From NCBI GenBank assembly GCA_963575745.1, contig CAUYUJ010000854.1, positions 36,001 through 100,000 on the forward strand: a DNA stretch of 64,000 nt, given 5' to 3'. The DNA comes from Prorocentrum cordatum. Its lineage: Eukaryota; Sar; Dinophyceae; Prorocentrales; Prorocentraceae. Positions within the stretch are counted from its first letter, which is position 1. The number at the start of each line of letters is the position of its first letter. Positions 46,479-56,727 of this stretch are shown here, in pieces. Below the pieces are notes generated by a model. The model had not been told where the DNA came from, searched no databases, and saw only the letters and a list, made by a program, of their open reading frames with translations. The translations under genes and the position numbers were made by a program.

Positions 46479-46988
46479 GTGTGGCTACGAGCACCAAGAC
46501 TCGGCTCTAGAGCCGGGGGTGCCAGCAGCCACCGCATTACAGTAGGCAGACATGCCGCTGAACTTGCTGCAGGGCAACCTGCCTCGAGAGGAGCTGGGAG
46601 TTCGGGTGGCCGCATCCGGCTGCCGCAGGTCAGAGTCAGACGTGGCCGACAGCAAGGAGGATATCCACCTCCACCGCCACCTGCGGGTAGCCCTGCTGCA
46701 CGATCGCGACTTACAAATTGGTTCAGGTTCGACGTACAAATCAGTCTACACAAGTTACGAAGCCTTGACCCAAGCGTGGTTACACGCGAGCTGCGGAAGC
46801 TACGCTTGCGTTGGTTCCATGCGAAAGAGCCTAATACGAGACTCAGATTAACCAAGATCGGTCTTGACAGTGTCAGACTTAACCTGATCAAAGGTGTCTG
46901 CGACACGTGTCGGGGGTGCAGGGCTCGGGACAAGCCTGGGCATATTGTTATGCCATCTATTGCGCTGTCTGGCAAGTTAACGAAGTAG
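46479..46988 (+). pseudogene. Copia-like element, GAG-pre-integrase-like region
   Basis: A 169-codon frame ending VVTRELRKLRLRWFHAKEPN, LDSVRLNLIKGVCDTCRGCR, ARDKPGHIVMPSIALSG. The region directly before copia integrase cores normally contains an H-x-R-L-G-H/C-x2-C zinc-binding unit. Here C-D-T-C-R-G-C is visible and the His part is degraded. Two mini-hairpins fall in it and are read as AGQPA (46569) and AGSPA (46683). Confidence 0.5.
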
Positions 46989-47506
46989 TTGAATGTGACC
47001 GTATGTTCTACACACAAGAACAACATTATGATACTTCATATCGTCGGTCGTTTGCATTCGCTATGCTACTAGGATGGATATACCAGACAAGACGATGAGC
47101 AGTATCCTCGTTGCGTACTATCAGTGCTGGATGCAGTTTGGACCTGCAAGGGTACTCTACTCTGATCGAGAGGGTGCCCTTATCAACGACACTGCGAATA
47201 ACAGTCCTTAAGGCAAAGGGCGCTGAAGTAAGGATACGTGCGCGTGGACAACGCGCTACGACGATCGATGCCAGAAGTGGCATACTGCGCCATCTACTTC
47301 ATGTCATGGAAGCTGAACTCAACAGGTTAGACATACCTCTGGTATTCACACGACTACTGCATGGTGCCTTGTTTGCCGCCAGCGCGTTCACCCTCTATAG
47401 CGAGGTGTCTCCATGCGACGCCCTGCTTGGACGGCAATTGGCAATGCTCCCTGAGTTGCCTATCCTGGATCGAACGGCCGACGGAAACGTCGGATCATTC
47501 GCGTGA
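46907..47506 (+). pseudogene. Copia-like element, integrase core
   Basis: Landmarks of a DDE integrase occur in order but in different frames: EVVECDRMFYTQE (first Asp at 46997), LYSDREGALIND (second Asp at 47164) and RATTIDARSGILRHLLH (acidic residue at 47267). The second and third are 103 nt apart, close to the canonical 35-residue D-to-E spacing, but the third is Asp rather than Glu. Downstream the frame 47111-47506 continues with AELNRLDIPLVFTRLLHGAL and SPCDALLGRQLAMLPELP, typical of copia integrase C-terminal parts. Integrase inserts the cDNA. This copy is dead. Confidence 0.65.
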
Positions 47507-47509
47507 GCA

Positions 47510-48395
47510 GATTATACGCAAGGTATGCATTGAAGGTATGACGCAGGTTACTGCAGCTGCCAAGACCAATCGTGCATTACGCACTAAGACAACTACCACC
47601 AGTCAGCATTGCGATGGTGAAGGAGATTTTGTGGATTACCATCGTCCCACAACCACGCAGGACGACGGGGGAGGCTGGAATGGCCCTTTCCCGGTCGTAA
47701 GAAACCGCCCCTAACGCGGGGTCAAATCATCATTCGAATGGGAAACCGCGACGTTCAGGTACAATGCGGCGATGCACGACATGCGCTCTATATTGAAATG
47801 TTGATAGCCAGAGAGACCGGCTCCGACCACACTGCGCTACGGACAGTGACGTTCGTGGCCAGTTTACCTGCGGGGAGACCTGCTATCACATTTGGCTATG
47901 TCCCGACCGAGAAGGGGGCGCTTCAGATGACAAGTGCAAGCCGACTATATCCTTAGGTGCGTCTGGCTTTACAGCATCAGAAACTTCTTCCGCATTGAGA
48001 ACGTAGTTTCGGTTGGGTTAGCCAGGGGTATCCACGAGCTACCTCCGGTGGCTTACGCTGGCAGTTGCGCATTGGCCTACTAAGACAGCGGTGTGAATCC
48101 AAGATTTTGCTTTTATGAAGCAGAAGGCACCGCCCTTATCATTCGCGATGTAACTGGATCAGCACATTCAAGCATCATCCAGTGCCTGGAGCCCACCAAA
48201 CTTCAAGCAGGTTTCGACCAGGAGATGACAAAGTTTGAGAAATTGGCTGATGCAACGACGCCGGACAGACCGCAAGAGAAGCCCCAGACGCCGAACCACC
48301 ACGGGAGGATGGGCGGCCCCCACGGTGCACGAGGAATCGGAGGCCGACCTCGAGGCACACATTATGGATGTGTGCTATGCAGAACTACAGGATGA
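47510..48395 (+). pseudogene. Copia-like element, integrase C-terminal to pre-RT fragments
   Basis: Plus-frame pieces IEGMTQVTAAAKTNRALRTK with DFVDYHRPTTTQDDGGGWNG (to 47714), MGNRDVQVQCGDARHALYIE with VASLPAGRPAITFGYVPTEK (47738-47956) and PRFCFYEAEGTALIIRDVTG with CLEPTKLQAGFDQEMTKFEK (48093-48395). The D-x-V-x-Y/W and WxGPFxV phrases resemble the chromo-like GKGY region after copia integrases. The mini-hairpin at 47870 is read as AGRPA. Confidence 0.45.
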
Positions 48396-48424
48396 AAAGG
48401 TGACTACTGGAGGCAACTCCACGA

Positions 48425-48832
48425 GTGAATCTTTGCACAGCACCCGCACATATGATTCCAGACAACAGCGCGCTGATCACTGTAGCCGAAGAACAGCGGG
48501 GACACCTCCCTAAGTGGGGTCACCCACGCGACTCCCGCATCGAGGAGGCGTCTCGTGTCCTACTGCGCTCTACGGTCGAAGATTGCAGTTGCGCGTTGGC
48601 TTCAGACGACAATGGATAACATGTAGAACTCTGCATTGCGGCCGAAGTGTCAAAACATAGTCCTGTCCGAACAACGGCGCAGGATATTAGATGCCGACCG
48701 CGCGACCACCATGCGAGTATATGTTGCCGCCGCTGCATGGCGAGCGGAGGTCGTCAAGGAAGACGACCTCCTCGCGAAGGCTGACATCCAGGCGAATCCC
48801 GAAAAAGTATCGAAAGCCACATGCACTGATCT
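48425..48832 (+). pseudogene. Copia-like element, RT N-terminal extension
   Basis: Frames 48425-48619 (HMIPDNSALITVAEEQRGHL) and 48636 onward (CQNIVLSEQRRRILDADRAT, AWRAEVVKEDDLLAKADIQA, VSKATCTDLK) lead up to the TIR-element insertion at 48833. The reading resumes past it with DFKTWFDKKKL-like sequence at about 49951. A further mini-hairpin (48496-48509) reads AGTPP in the neighbouring frame. Confidence 0.5.
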
Positions 48833-49947
48833 GAAAGAGCGTGTTCTACCGCTGCTGGCGGGAAACCGGGGGGGGTCGCTGCCGGTTCGAACCCTTTCCC
48901 CCCCCCCTCCGGAAAACCAGAAGGGGGCCACTGCAGGTTCGAACCCCTCCCCCCCCCCACAGCTCATCATGAAAAGGGGGGGGGGGGTCGCTGGTTCGAC
49001 CCCCCCCTCGAAAACGGGGGGGGTCACTGTCGGATCGAACCCCCCCCTCGAAAACCGAGTGGGGTTGCGGACAGTGGTGGGGATGGTGACGGTGGGGACA
49101 GTGGTGAGGGGACAGAGGGGCAGTGGCGGGGACAGTGGGACAGTGGTGGGGGCGGTAGTGGTGGGGGCAGTTGTGAGGACAATGGTGGGAACTGTGGGGA
49201 CATTGGACAGTGGTGGGGGCGGTGGTGGTGGGGGCAGCGGTGCGGGGACAGTGGGAATGAAGTGGAAACAGTGGGACAGTGGAGGGTGCAGTGGTGGCGG
49301 GGGCAGCGGTGAAGGCGGTGGCGAGGACGGCGGTGGGACAATGGGACAGAGGTACAGTGGGGACAGTGGCGGGGACAGTGGGGGTAGTGGTGGGAACAGT
49401 GGGGCAGCTCAGTGGGGCAGCGCAGGAGTCAGTGGGACAGTGGGGGCAGTGGGGATATTCGGGCAGTGGTTGGGGCCGCTGAGAAAGTGGGGAGAGTGGA
49501 ACCGTGGTGGGAACAGTGGTGGGGGCAGTGGGGACAGTGCGACAGTGGTGGGGGCACTGGTGGGGACAGTAGGGCGGTGGTGGAACCAGCGGGGACAGTG
49601 GTGGTGAGGACAGTGGTGCTGGGAACAACAGTGGACCGGTAGTGACCCCCTTCGGTTTTCGAGGGGGGGGGGGGTTCGAACCGGCAGTGGCCCCCCCTCG
49701 GTTTTCGAGGGGGAGGGGGGGGGGTCGAGCCGGCAGTGACCCCTCCCCCGGTTTTCGAGGGGGAGGGGGGGGGGAGGGGTTAGGGGAGGGGGGGGGTGCC
49801 GGGGGAGGGGAGGAGGAGCGGGGGGGGGGGGGGGTCCAGCAGGGGGGGGGGTGGGGGGGGTGATTTTGCGGAGGGGGGGGGGGCCGGGCTTCGGAGGAAA
49901 AGGGCGGCAATTTTCCATAGTAGAGCGGCGGTGGATCACGCTCTCTC
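48833..49947. mobile_element. G-rich foldback/TIR element 1 inside the copia RT
   Basis: The left end GAAAGAGCGTGTTCTACCGC and right end GCGGTGGATCACGCTCTCTC are inverted repeats with few mismatches over about 24 bp. Both subterminal regions carry arrays of CGGTTTTCGAGGGGG and GGTTCGAACC(GGCAGTGACC), inverted relative to each other. The centre (about 49080-49630) is a GGGACAGTGGTGG minisatellite. The flanks actgatct (48825-48832) and acagattt (49948-49955) match at 6 of 8 positions and are a candidate target-site duplication. It encodes no transposase, so it would depend on an autonomous relative. Confidence 0.75.
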
Positions 49948-49950
49948 ACA

Positions 49951-50315
49951 GATTTCAAGACGTGGTTTGACAAAAAAAAGCTTCAACATGATGTGTCAAA
50001 CATCATGGCTTCGAGGTCTGTGTGCACATTGAAGTTTGTAAAGAACGAGAAGGGCGAAGTGGAGCGTACCATCAGATACAACGCCTGGTGCTTCGAGGCG
50101 CCTTGGACCTTGAAGCCTTCGACGCGGAAGCCTTTTCGGGAACAGCACGGCGGTCAAGCCAGAGACTACTCGCGATCACGGCAGCGTTCAAGAAGCAATG
50201 CGTCATTGCTTCCCTCGACAGCAACATGGCCTCCCTGAAAGGGTTGACCTGCCAGGGACTTGCCGCGGCAACTTGCAAAAAAAGAGCGTTGGTTGGGCAA
50301 GCGTGGAAGACTTGA
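49951..50315 (+). pseudogene. Copia-like element, reverse transcriptase fingers and motif A
   Basis: From 50022 the frame reads RLVLRGALDLEAFDAEAFSG, TARRSSQRLLAITAAFKKQ and VIASLDSNMASLKGL. The pattern (basic-LV-x-RG, ETFSPVAR-like block, S-x-R-LLA, then a hydrophobic-LD-x-x-x-A-x-L-x-G) is the start of a copia-type RVT_2 domain. D66 (50217) would be the first catalytic Asp. The sequence loses similarity after about 50315, and motifs B and C (YVDD) are missing before the next TIR element at 50474. It is therefore inactive and truncated. Confidence 0.65.
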
Positions 50316-51445
50316 AGTCAACGTTTTGCGCCGAGGGTGCCGCCTGCCATTTGGTAGACAGCTGCGTGGATTTAGCGCGCGGCGTGGAATTGAAAGCGGT
50401 GGGGCATCGCCATGCGTGTTCGTGTAAATGTATGACAATGCGAAGCTGGCAAAGGGTGCGCGAGGCGATTTTGGATAGAGCGTGTTCTACCGCTGTTGGC
50501 GGAAAACCGCGGGGGGTTACTGGGGGTTCCCAACCCGTTCCCCCCCTTCGAAAACTGGTAGGGATCGCGATCAGTTCGGACCCCGCCCCCGTTCCCCCAG
50601 TCCATCATGAAAAGGGGGGGCCATTGCCGGTTCGACCCCCCCCATCGCATTTTTTTTGGATCAGGCTTGACCCCCCCCCCGCGCCTTCTCGGGACAGTTG
50701 GACACTGGTGGTGGGGATATTGGGACAGTGGTGGGGAGGTGGTGGTGGGGACAGTGGTGTGGGGACAGTGGGATAGTGGTGCGGACAGTTTCGGGGGCGG
50801 TGGTGTTGGGGACAGTGGTGGCGGGGGCGCCGGGACAGTGGTGGGGGCAGTGGGACAGTGGTGGGGGCCGTAGTGGTAGGGGCAGTGGTGAAGGCGGTGG
50901 AAAGGGCGGTGATGGGACAATAATGCAGTGGGGAGAGTGGTGGGGACAGTGGGGGCAGTGGGACAGTGGTGGGCACAGTGGGGGCAGCGGGTAGTGGTGA
51001 GGGCGGTGGCGAGGACGGCGGTGGGACAATGGGGCAGAGGTGCAATGGGGGCAGTGGCGGGGAAAGTGGTGGGAACAGTGGGAAAGCTCAGTGGGAAAGT
51101 GGTGGGGACAGTGGGGCAGTGGTGGGGGCAGTGGGGACTGTGAGACAATGGTGGGGCCCGTGGGGAAAGTGGGGGGAGCGGGGCCGTGTTGGGAGCAGTG
51201 GTGGAGAGAGTGGGGACAGTGCGACAGTGGGCAGTGGGGGGTGGAAGCGGTGTTTGGAACAGTGGGAACACTGGCGGTGGGGACAGTGGTGCTGGGGGCA
51301 GCAGTAGGGGATGTGGTGCGGACGGTGGTGGGGGCCCGGGAGTCGTTTGCCAGCGGTGAGTGCGTGTGGGGGGGGGGGGTGGTTCGAACCGGTAGTGGCC
51401 GCCCCCCCCGCCAGTTTTCGAGGGGGTGGGGGGGGGGGGGTCGAG

Positions 51446-51469
51446 CCGGTAAGCCGTTCTGGCTCAGGC
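51446..51469 (+). other. Spliced-leader-like sequence at the LINE 5' edge
   Basis: CCGGTAAGCCGTTCTGGCTC followed by AGG aligns with the 22-nt dinoflagellate spliced leader. The part GCCATTTTGGCTCAAG differs at three positions, and the preceding CCGTA has extra bases here. It lies exactly where the TIR-element arm stops and LINE sequence begins. That position is expected if the LINE was reverse-transcribed from a trans-spliced mRNA. Trans-splicing of a 22-nt leader to mRNAs is established for dinoflagellates. The identity of this match is inference. Confidence 0.5.
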
Positions 51470-51494
51470 TTTTATAGCCTCAGCTTGCAGCAGC

Positions 51495-52808
51495 ATGCCT
51501 TCAGAACGGCCCAGTGCAATTGCGGGCCTCTGGCTCGGTTTGCTTTCGCGAGGGCGCGCCCTCATTCTTTCGTATATCGTCGCAACCATCACGTCTCCTC
51601 GGCAGCGATGGCTGGCGGCGGAGGCGCGGGCGGCAAGCGCAGATTCTCGCGGGCACCATGGCATCGGTCGCGGGGGAGTCCACCACAGCAGTCACAAGGT
51701 GGCCAACGAGAGCAGTGGCCGCCGCTCACGCCAGGTCTTCAAGTTGCCTTTCGCCATGCTGGTGATGGCGTTCGCCGTGATCAGTCCAACAAGGGACAAC
51801 GCTGGAACATTCTGTGGATGCGGGAAGAACGAATCCATATTCTATTTCTGCAAGCACTGCGGCTCGCTCAAGTCGGCCTCGAAGGTTGATCCAAGCTCTC
51901 CGTGGTCTGCAGGCCCCCCTTCGTCTCGACCTCCAGCTGGTGCTCTCGGCTCGCCAGGGGCATCGCCTGGCGGCAAAGGAGGGGGGAAAGGTGGCGCTGG
52001 CGGGTCAGGCGACTCGACCAAGCCGCCGCTCACTGCCGAGGAGTATGAGCAGCTTGCCATGTTGTGCGAGAAGCTCGGTGACAAGGCTGGCGCCATGGCC
52101 CACCGCGTTGCAGCCAAGGTTCTCACTGAACCGAAGTCTGTCACCGAGTCGACGCAGGTGCAGCTCAACAAGGCCCACCAGCGCGCAAAAGGCATCGAGC
52201 GCAAGCTTGTGCAGGCGGTGGGCAAGTACAATGCTCTGGAGCAGCAGCTGGCAGCCCAGCGCGACGTAGTGGTTCAGCTTCGCGCGGAGCTCGCGGAGGC
52301 GGAGAAGCAGCACAAGCAGCTGGTCCAGAAGCTCCACTCGCCCTTACCGCAAGAGGCTTCCGTGCCGCGCATGCCAGCTGACATCCTCTTTGACGAATGG
52401 AAGCTTTCCTCGTTCTTCGACATTGACTTCGGTAACCTGGTCAAGTTGGATGGGCGCGACCTGTCTTCAGAGGATCAGACTGAACTCGACTCAAGGGCGC
52501 AGCAGCTCAAGACTGGGGTCAGCTCACTGGCCAAGGACCCTTCCTCGCAGGCGAAGGCCAAGGTTGCCGCGATCAAGAAGGAGCATGCTGCGCATGCGGA
52601 GCGTATCCAGAAAAAACGTCGCATTGCTGAAGATGAGCAGGCTGGCGAAGCCGAAGCAGATCCTCCTGCCGCAGATGGAGGTGATGCAGCGGTGCCTGGG
52701 GCTGGGACGGCAGCCGCCGCAGCCGCTCCTGATTCAAGTGAGGCTAGCGCCGCCGCCGCAGCCCGTGCACGGTCTGACGAGATTGCCAGTGGCAAGCCTG
52801 CGTGTTAG
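51495..52808 (+). pseudogene. LINE B ORF1 (zinc finger, coiled coil)
   Basis: A 437-codon frame. Near residues 106-123 it has FCGCGKNESIFYFCKHCGS, a RanBP2-like C-x(n)-C-G-x-N-x5-C-x2-C finger whose first half looks damaged. Residues 210-280 (KGIERKLVQAVGKYNALEQQ, LRAELAEAEKQHKQLVQKLH) form a clear coiled coil. The C-terminus is Ala-rich. Upstream of about 51800 a different frame from 51604 (MAGGGGAGGKRRFSRAPWHR) looks more like the true N-terminus, so a frame change in between is likely. Such ORF1 proteins bind the LINE RNA. The stop is TAG at 52806-52808. Confidence 0.6.
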
Positions 52809-53429
52809 GGCCCCCCTGCGCGCTCGTCTGATTTGGCCTGCTTTTCGTGGCTCCTGGTCGTCCTTCCTCGGGTCCTCTGGTCCTGGGTCGGTCTCTCCTG
52901 GCCGCTTCGGGCTGTCGGCGAACTCAGCGCGGGGGGGTCGTTATTGTCTTCTTCAATCTTCAACCAAAGGAGCCTACTCAGCTGCGGCGGCTAGGAAGGC
53001 CCTCTGGTTAAAGCGAGGCATGCCACTCCTTTTCGCGCAGATGTCGCGCCCTCTGCAGCAATGTATGTCGTCGAGCAGATGGTCCTCGCTTTTCGCTTGT
53101 GCTGATGCTGCTTCTGGGTTGCCAGGATCCGCTAGCTCGTGTGATTTCTCGTCTCGACGGCAAGTTCCTCTTGATTTTGCCAAGCCGTCCGCTGTGTATC
53201 CAGTGAGCTCGCTGGACAAAGAAGCTCCTGGTTGCACTACCCTGGTCAGGCTTCCGCTGCCTGGGCCAAGGGCTTCGTTTTGTCAAGACCCGTCCCCACC
53301 ATTTGCTCGGAAAGTTCGTTTTACGGTCTCAGAACGCAGTGCTGGCGCGGTTTCGGCGCCCAGTGCTTTGCATGCTGACAGCTCTGTTCTATTGCGCGAT
53401 AGCTCTCGGCAGACGGATTCTGTGGCCCT

Positions 53430-54100
53430 TCAGGTTCAGACCATCAGCGCTAATTCTTGGGGCACCATGCGTTCTCTTCTTCCGGGGTGTAACGCGCGCG
53501 TTGTCCTCTGCCAAGAGCACCGTCTGATTTCTGCCGAACATATAGGTCAGGCTAGCGCCTGGTGTCTCCGCCGAGGGTGGAAATCAGTGTGGGCGCCCGC
53601 TTCGGCCACCGAGGCGGGAGATACCAGTGGGGGGTTGCGATTTTCGTGCGCAGCTGGCTTGGGTGTCGGGACCTTCCAGGTGGTCTTGTGTCTCGGGGTA
53701 GGGGCCTTGTCTGCTCGGTCGAGATGCCTGGGACCCCCCCCTTCATGGTTGCCTCGGCCTACTTGTTCCACTCAGTAGGGATGTCCGATCGTAACATGGA
53801 GATATTGGCCAGCATAGGTTCGTTCATCTCCTCTTCGGCTTGCCCGTGGCTGATCGGAGCTGATTTCAATATGTAGCCTGCTGAGGTGCAGGGCTCGCAG
53901 TTTGTTCAAGAGCATCGTGGTGAGTTACTTGTGCCTGCCATTTGCACTCACTATCCGACTGGCCCTCCCACCTCCTTTGATTTCTTTGTGGTGTCTAGTG
54001 CTCTGGCCAAGGGAACCGAGAGGATCGAGGCGATGTTGGGCGCGGAGCTTTCGCCCCATCGGCCGGTGGAAATCAGGTTTTTCCCCAGGCTTGCGGTCTT
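53430..54100 (+). pseudogene. LINE B ORF2, apurinic-type endonuclease
   Basis: Endonuclease/exonuclease/phosphatase landmarks occur in order: ISANSWGT (catalytic Asn region) and VVLCQEHRL (Glu at 53515) in one frame. Then after a frame change near 53570 come ASAYLFHSVG and LIGADFNM (Asp/Asn at 53862-53870), followed at once by a TAG (53874-53876). After it in frame come THYPTGPPTSFDFFVVSSAL and LSPHRPVEI (terminal His motif, normally S-D-H). This domain nicks target DNA to prime reverse transcription. One frame change and one stop inactivate it. 52809-53429 shows no readable domain. Confidence 0.65.
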
Positions 54101-55005
<905 letters not shown>

Positions 55006-55948
55006 AAAACAAAATGTGGCTCCGCTTCCCAGTCTTTCGGCCCAGGCGATCCGTGATGTGCCGAAATCCTACAAGACCCCCTCGGCTGTTTCAATCGACG
55101 GGTTTCACTGTCGGCATTTTTCTCTCTTGTGCGATGAGGCTCTCGAATGTTTCCGCAGCGTCCTCAGCGCGATTGAGGCTCTTGGCTGCCTTCCGCCGCA
55201 GATTTCGGCGGTGTTGCTCGCCCTGCTCCCGAAACCAACTGGCGGCTACAGGCCGATAGGGGTGTTCTGCTCCTGGTTCAGGCTTTGGGGGCGCTGCAGG
55301 CGCTCCCTAGCATTGGACTGGGAGTTGGAACGCCCCCGTCGGCACTGGGCTGCTGGACAGTTTCGTGGAGCAGCCGACGTCGTTTGGGCGCAGGCCGCCA
55401 CCGCCGAGAGCGGATTAGCCAGGGGGGAAGCCAGCTGCAGCATCTTTTTTGACCTTTCGAAGTTCTATGAGAACATTTGTTTGGTCAGGCTTGAGTATCG
55501 GTGTGACATGCTTGGCCCCCCCTCGGCCATCGCCAGACTTTGCGTGTATGCCCACCGCTGCGGCAGATTATTGAGTCTTGGGGGGTGGCCCGACGGGCCT
55601 TATTTCTGCAGCAACGGTGTTATCGCGGGCTGTTCTATGGCCACTACCCTCATTCGTGTTTACCGTGCTGAATGCTATGATTCGATTCCGCTGCCCATAG
55701 GCACGGGCCTGGACGTTTATATTGACGACCAGGGGCTCTCGGCCGCGGGGAAGTCTCGGTTTGTCGTCTCGTCCATTGTCGCTGGAGCGAGTTCTCGACA
55801 AGGTCGTTCAACGCGAATTCGGCTGTTCTTTCGCCCTCGACAAGACGGCCCTGGTGGCCAGCTCCAAGGCTGTGGGGTCCCAGGTCCTCGAGCAGCTCAG
55901 TCGCCTTTGTCAAAATTGCTCGCCGTCAGCAGCCAACCTCGGGGTTGA
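55006..55948 (+). pseudogene. LINE B ORF2, reverse transcriptase
   Basis: RT motifs in one frame: PKSYKTPSAVSIDGFHCRHF (fingers), VLLALLPKPTGGYRPIGVF (motif 2), SIFFDLSKFYENI (motif A, Asp at 55451), SNGVIAGCSMATTLIRVY (motif B) and DVYIDDQGLSA (motif C, YIDD at 55718-55729). YIDD is a permitted variant of YxDD. After about 55790 the frame is no longer the true one. The thumb continues in the frame 55722-56297. Confidence 0.75.
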
Positions 55949-56727
55949 CTACTCTGCGGGCAGGGCGCTGCGTGTTGCTGGTAGGTCTGCCAAGATGAAG
56001 TCTCGCTTGGCGAAGCCTGTCCGTGCTGCGCGCCGCCTCGGCAAGCAAGCTAAGGTGATCCCGAGAGCTGCCATCCTTAGAGTTTATTCTGATGGCCCCT
56101 TAGCTGGGTCTGCTTACGGCACTGAGGTCACGGGCATAAGCGATCACGACCTTAGCTTGCTTCGCCGCAGGGTTTTCTCTGTTGTGCGTCCTCGCAGCCA
56201 GCTGAGGTCTCCACGACGTGTGCGCTGTTGGATGGAGATCCGGCCTGGCGCACCGCTACTGCCCCGATCACCAGGTGGAGCAAGGAGGTCTGGATAAGTC
56301 AAACTGCGTCCTATCCCTGGTCTCTCAGTCTTCCGTCCCTTAAAGCTGCCTGGAGATCGTTTTTTTCCCCCAGGACAGGTGTTCTTGGCGTCTTGTGTCT
56401 GGGCCCGTCACGGCCCTCCGTATGTCCCTTGTGCGTCTTGGCTGGAAGATGAGGGATTTCATGACCCTGGTTGATGATTTCGGTCGGTTCATTCCCCTGG
56501 GTCTTTTTTCCCCCGCCCTGGTCAGGTCCTTGGTCCGTGAGGGTGATGTCCGCACGCTTGAAGTGACTCTGCGGCCAAACGAGGGATCCCGTCGAGGATT
56601 TGTTACGGCGTTGTTCGCCAGGCTGTGTCTCCCAGCTCTGAAAAGTACACGGCCCTGCAGAAGGCTAGGATTCGGGCTTTCGCCACCGAGGCCTTTTTTT
56701 TCACGGCTGCTAAGGCGGAGGAGTTAG
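55790..56727 (+). pseudogene. LINE B ORF2, post-RT region in three frames
   Basis: VLDKVVQREFGCSFALDKTA, LVASSKAVGSQVLEQL and GRSAKMKSRLAKPVRAARRL continue the RT thumb (frame of 55722-56297). Then WISQTASYPWSLSLPSLKAA (56228-56452) and RMSLVRLGWKMRDFMTLVDD (56395-56727) follow in other frames. At least two indels separate these pieces from the RNase H frame. Confidence 0.55.

Larger units (their letters stand above)
34731..48509 (+). repeat. Family of 14-nt GNNA-loop mini-hairpins (19 copies)
   Basis: Each copy is 5-nt arm, 4-nt loop, 5-nt arm, consensus GCRGG-GNNA-CCYGC. Starts: 34731, 35497, 37119, 37528, 38818, 39143, 39779, 39806, 40720, 41083, 41107, 41374, 41568, 42158, 42561, 46569, 46683, 47870, 48496. 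Loops seen: GCAA, GGCA, GCCA, GGCG, GGGA, GAAA, GACA, GAGA, TAGC. The third stem pair varies as G-T, A-T and G-C, which keeps pairing in RNA. Copies at 39143, 41083, 42561 and 48496 have one arm base off consensus. They are confined to copia-derived DNA and absent from the GC-rich block 42.85-45.2 kb. Confidence 0.85.
33445..50473 (+). mobile_element. Degenerate Ty1/copia-like LTR retroelement
   Basis: Plus-strand coding pieces occur in Ty1/copia order: Gag-like region, CCHC knuckle (35138), RING-like segment (about 39970), aspartic protease DIGS (40525), integrase D, D35 and third acidic residue (46997, 47164, 47267) and RT fingers with motif A (50217). Having integrase before RT distinguishes it from Ty3/gypsy. 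Pieces lie in several frames with frequent stops. A GC-rich block (about 42.85-45.2 kb) and a TIR element (48.83-49.95 kb) interrupt it, and the RT breaks off at about 50.3 kb. I could not find LTRs, a primer-binding site or a polypurine tract, so the outer limits are guesses. Confidence 0.75.

Noticed and set aside
33200-50473. Long terminal repeats of the copia-like element
   Set aside because: I compared the presumed 5' area (33.2-33.5 kb) with sequence after the RT and found no direct repeat. The element is truncated before its 3' end.
48840-51430. CRISPR-like array in the G-rich repeats
   Set aside because: Units are a 12-13-nt minisatellite without unique spacers, in a eukaryotic context.
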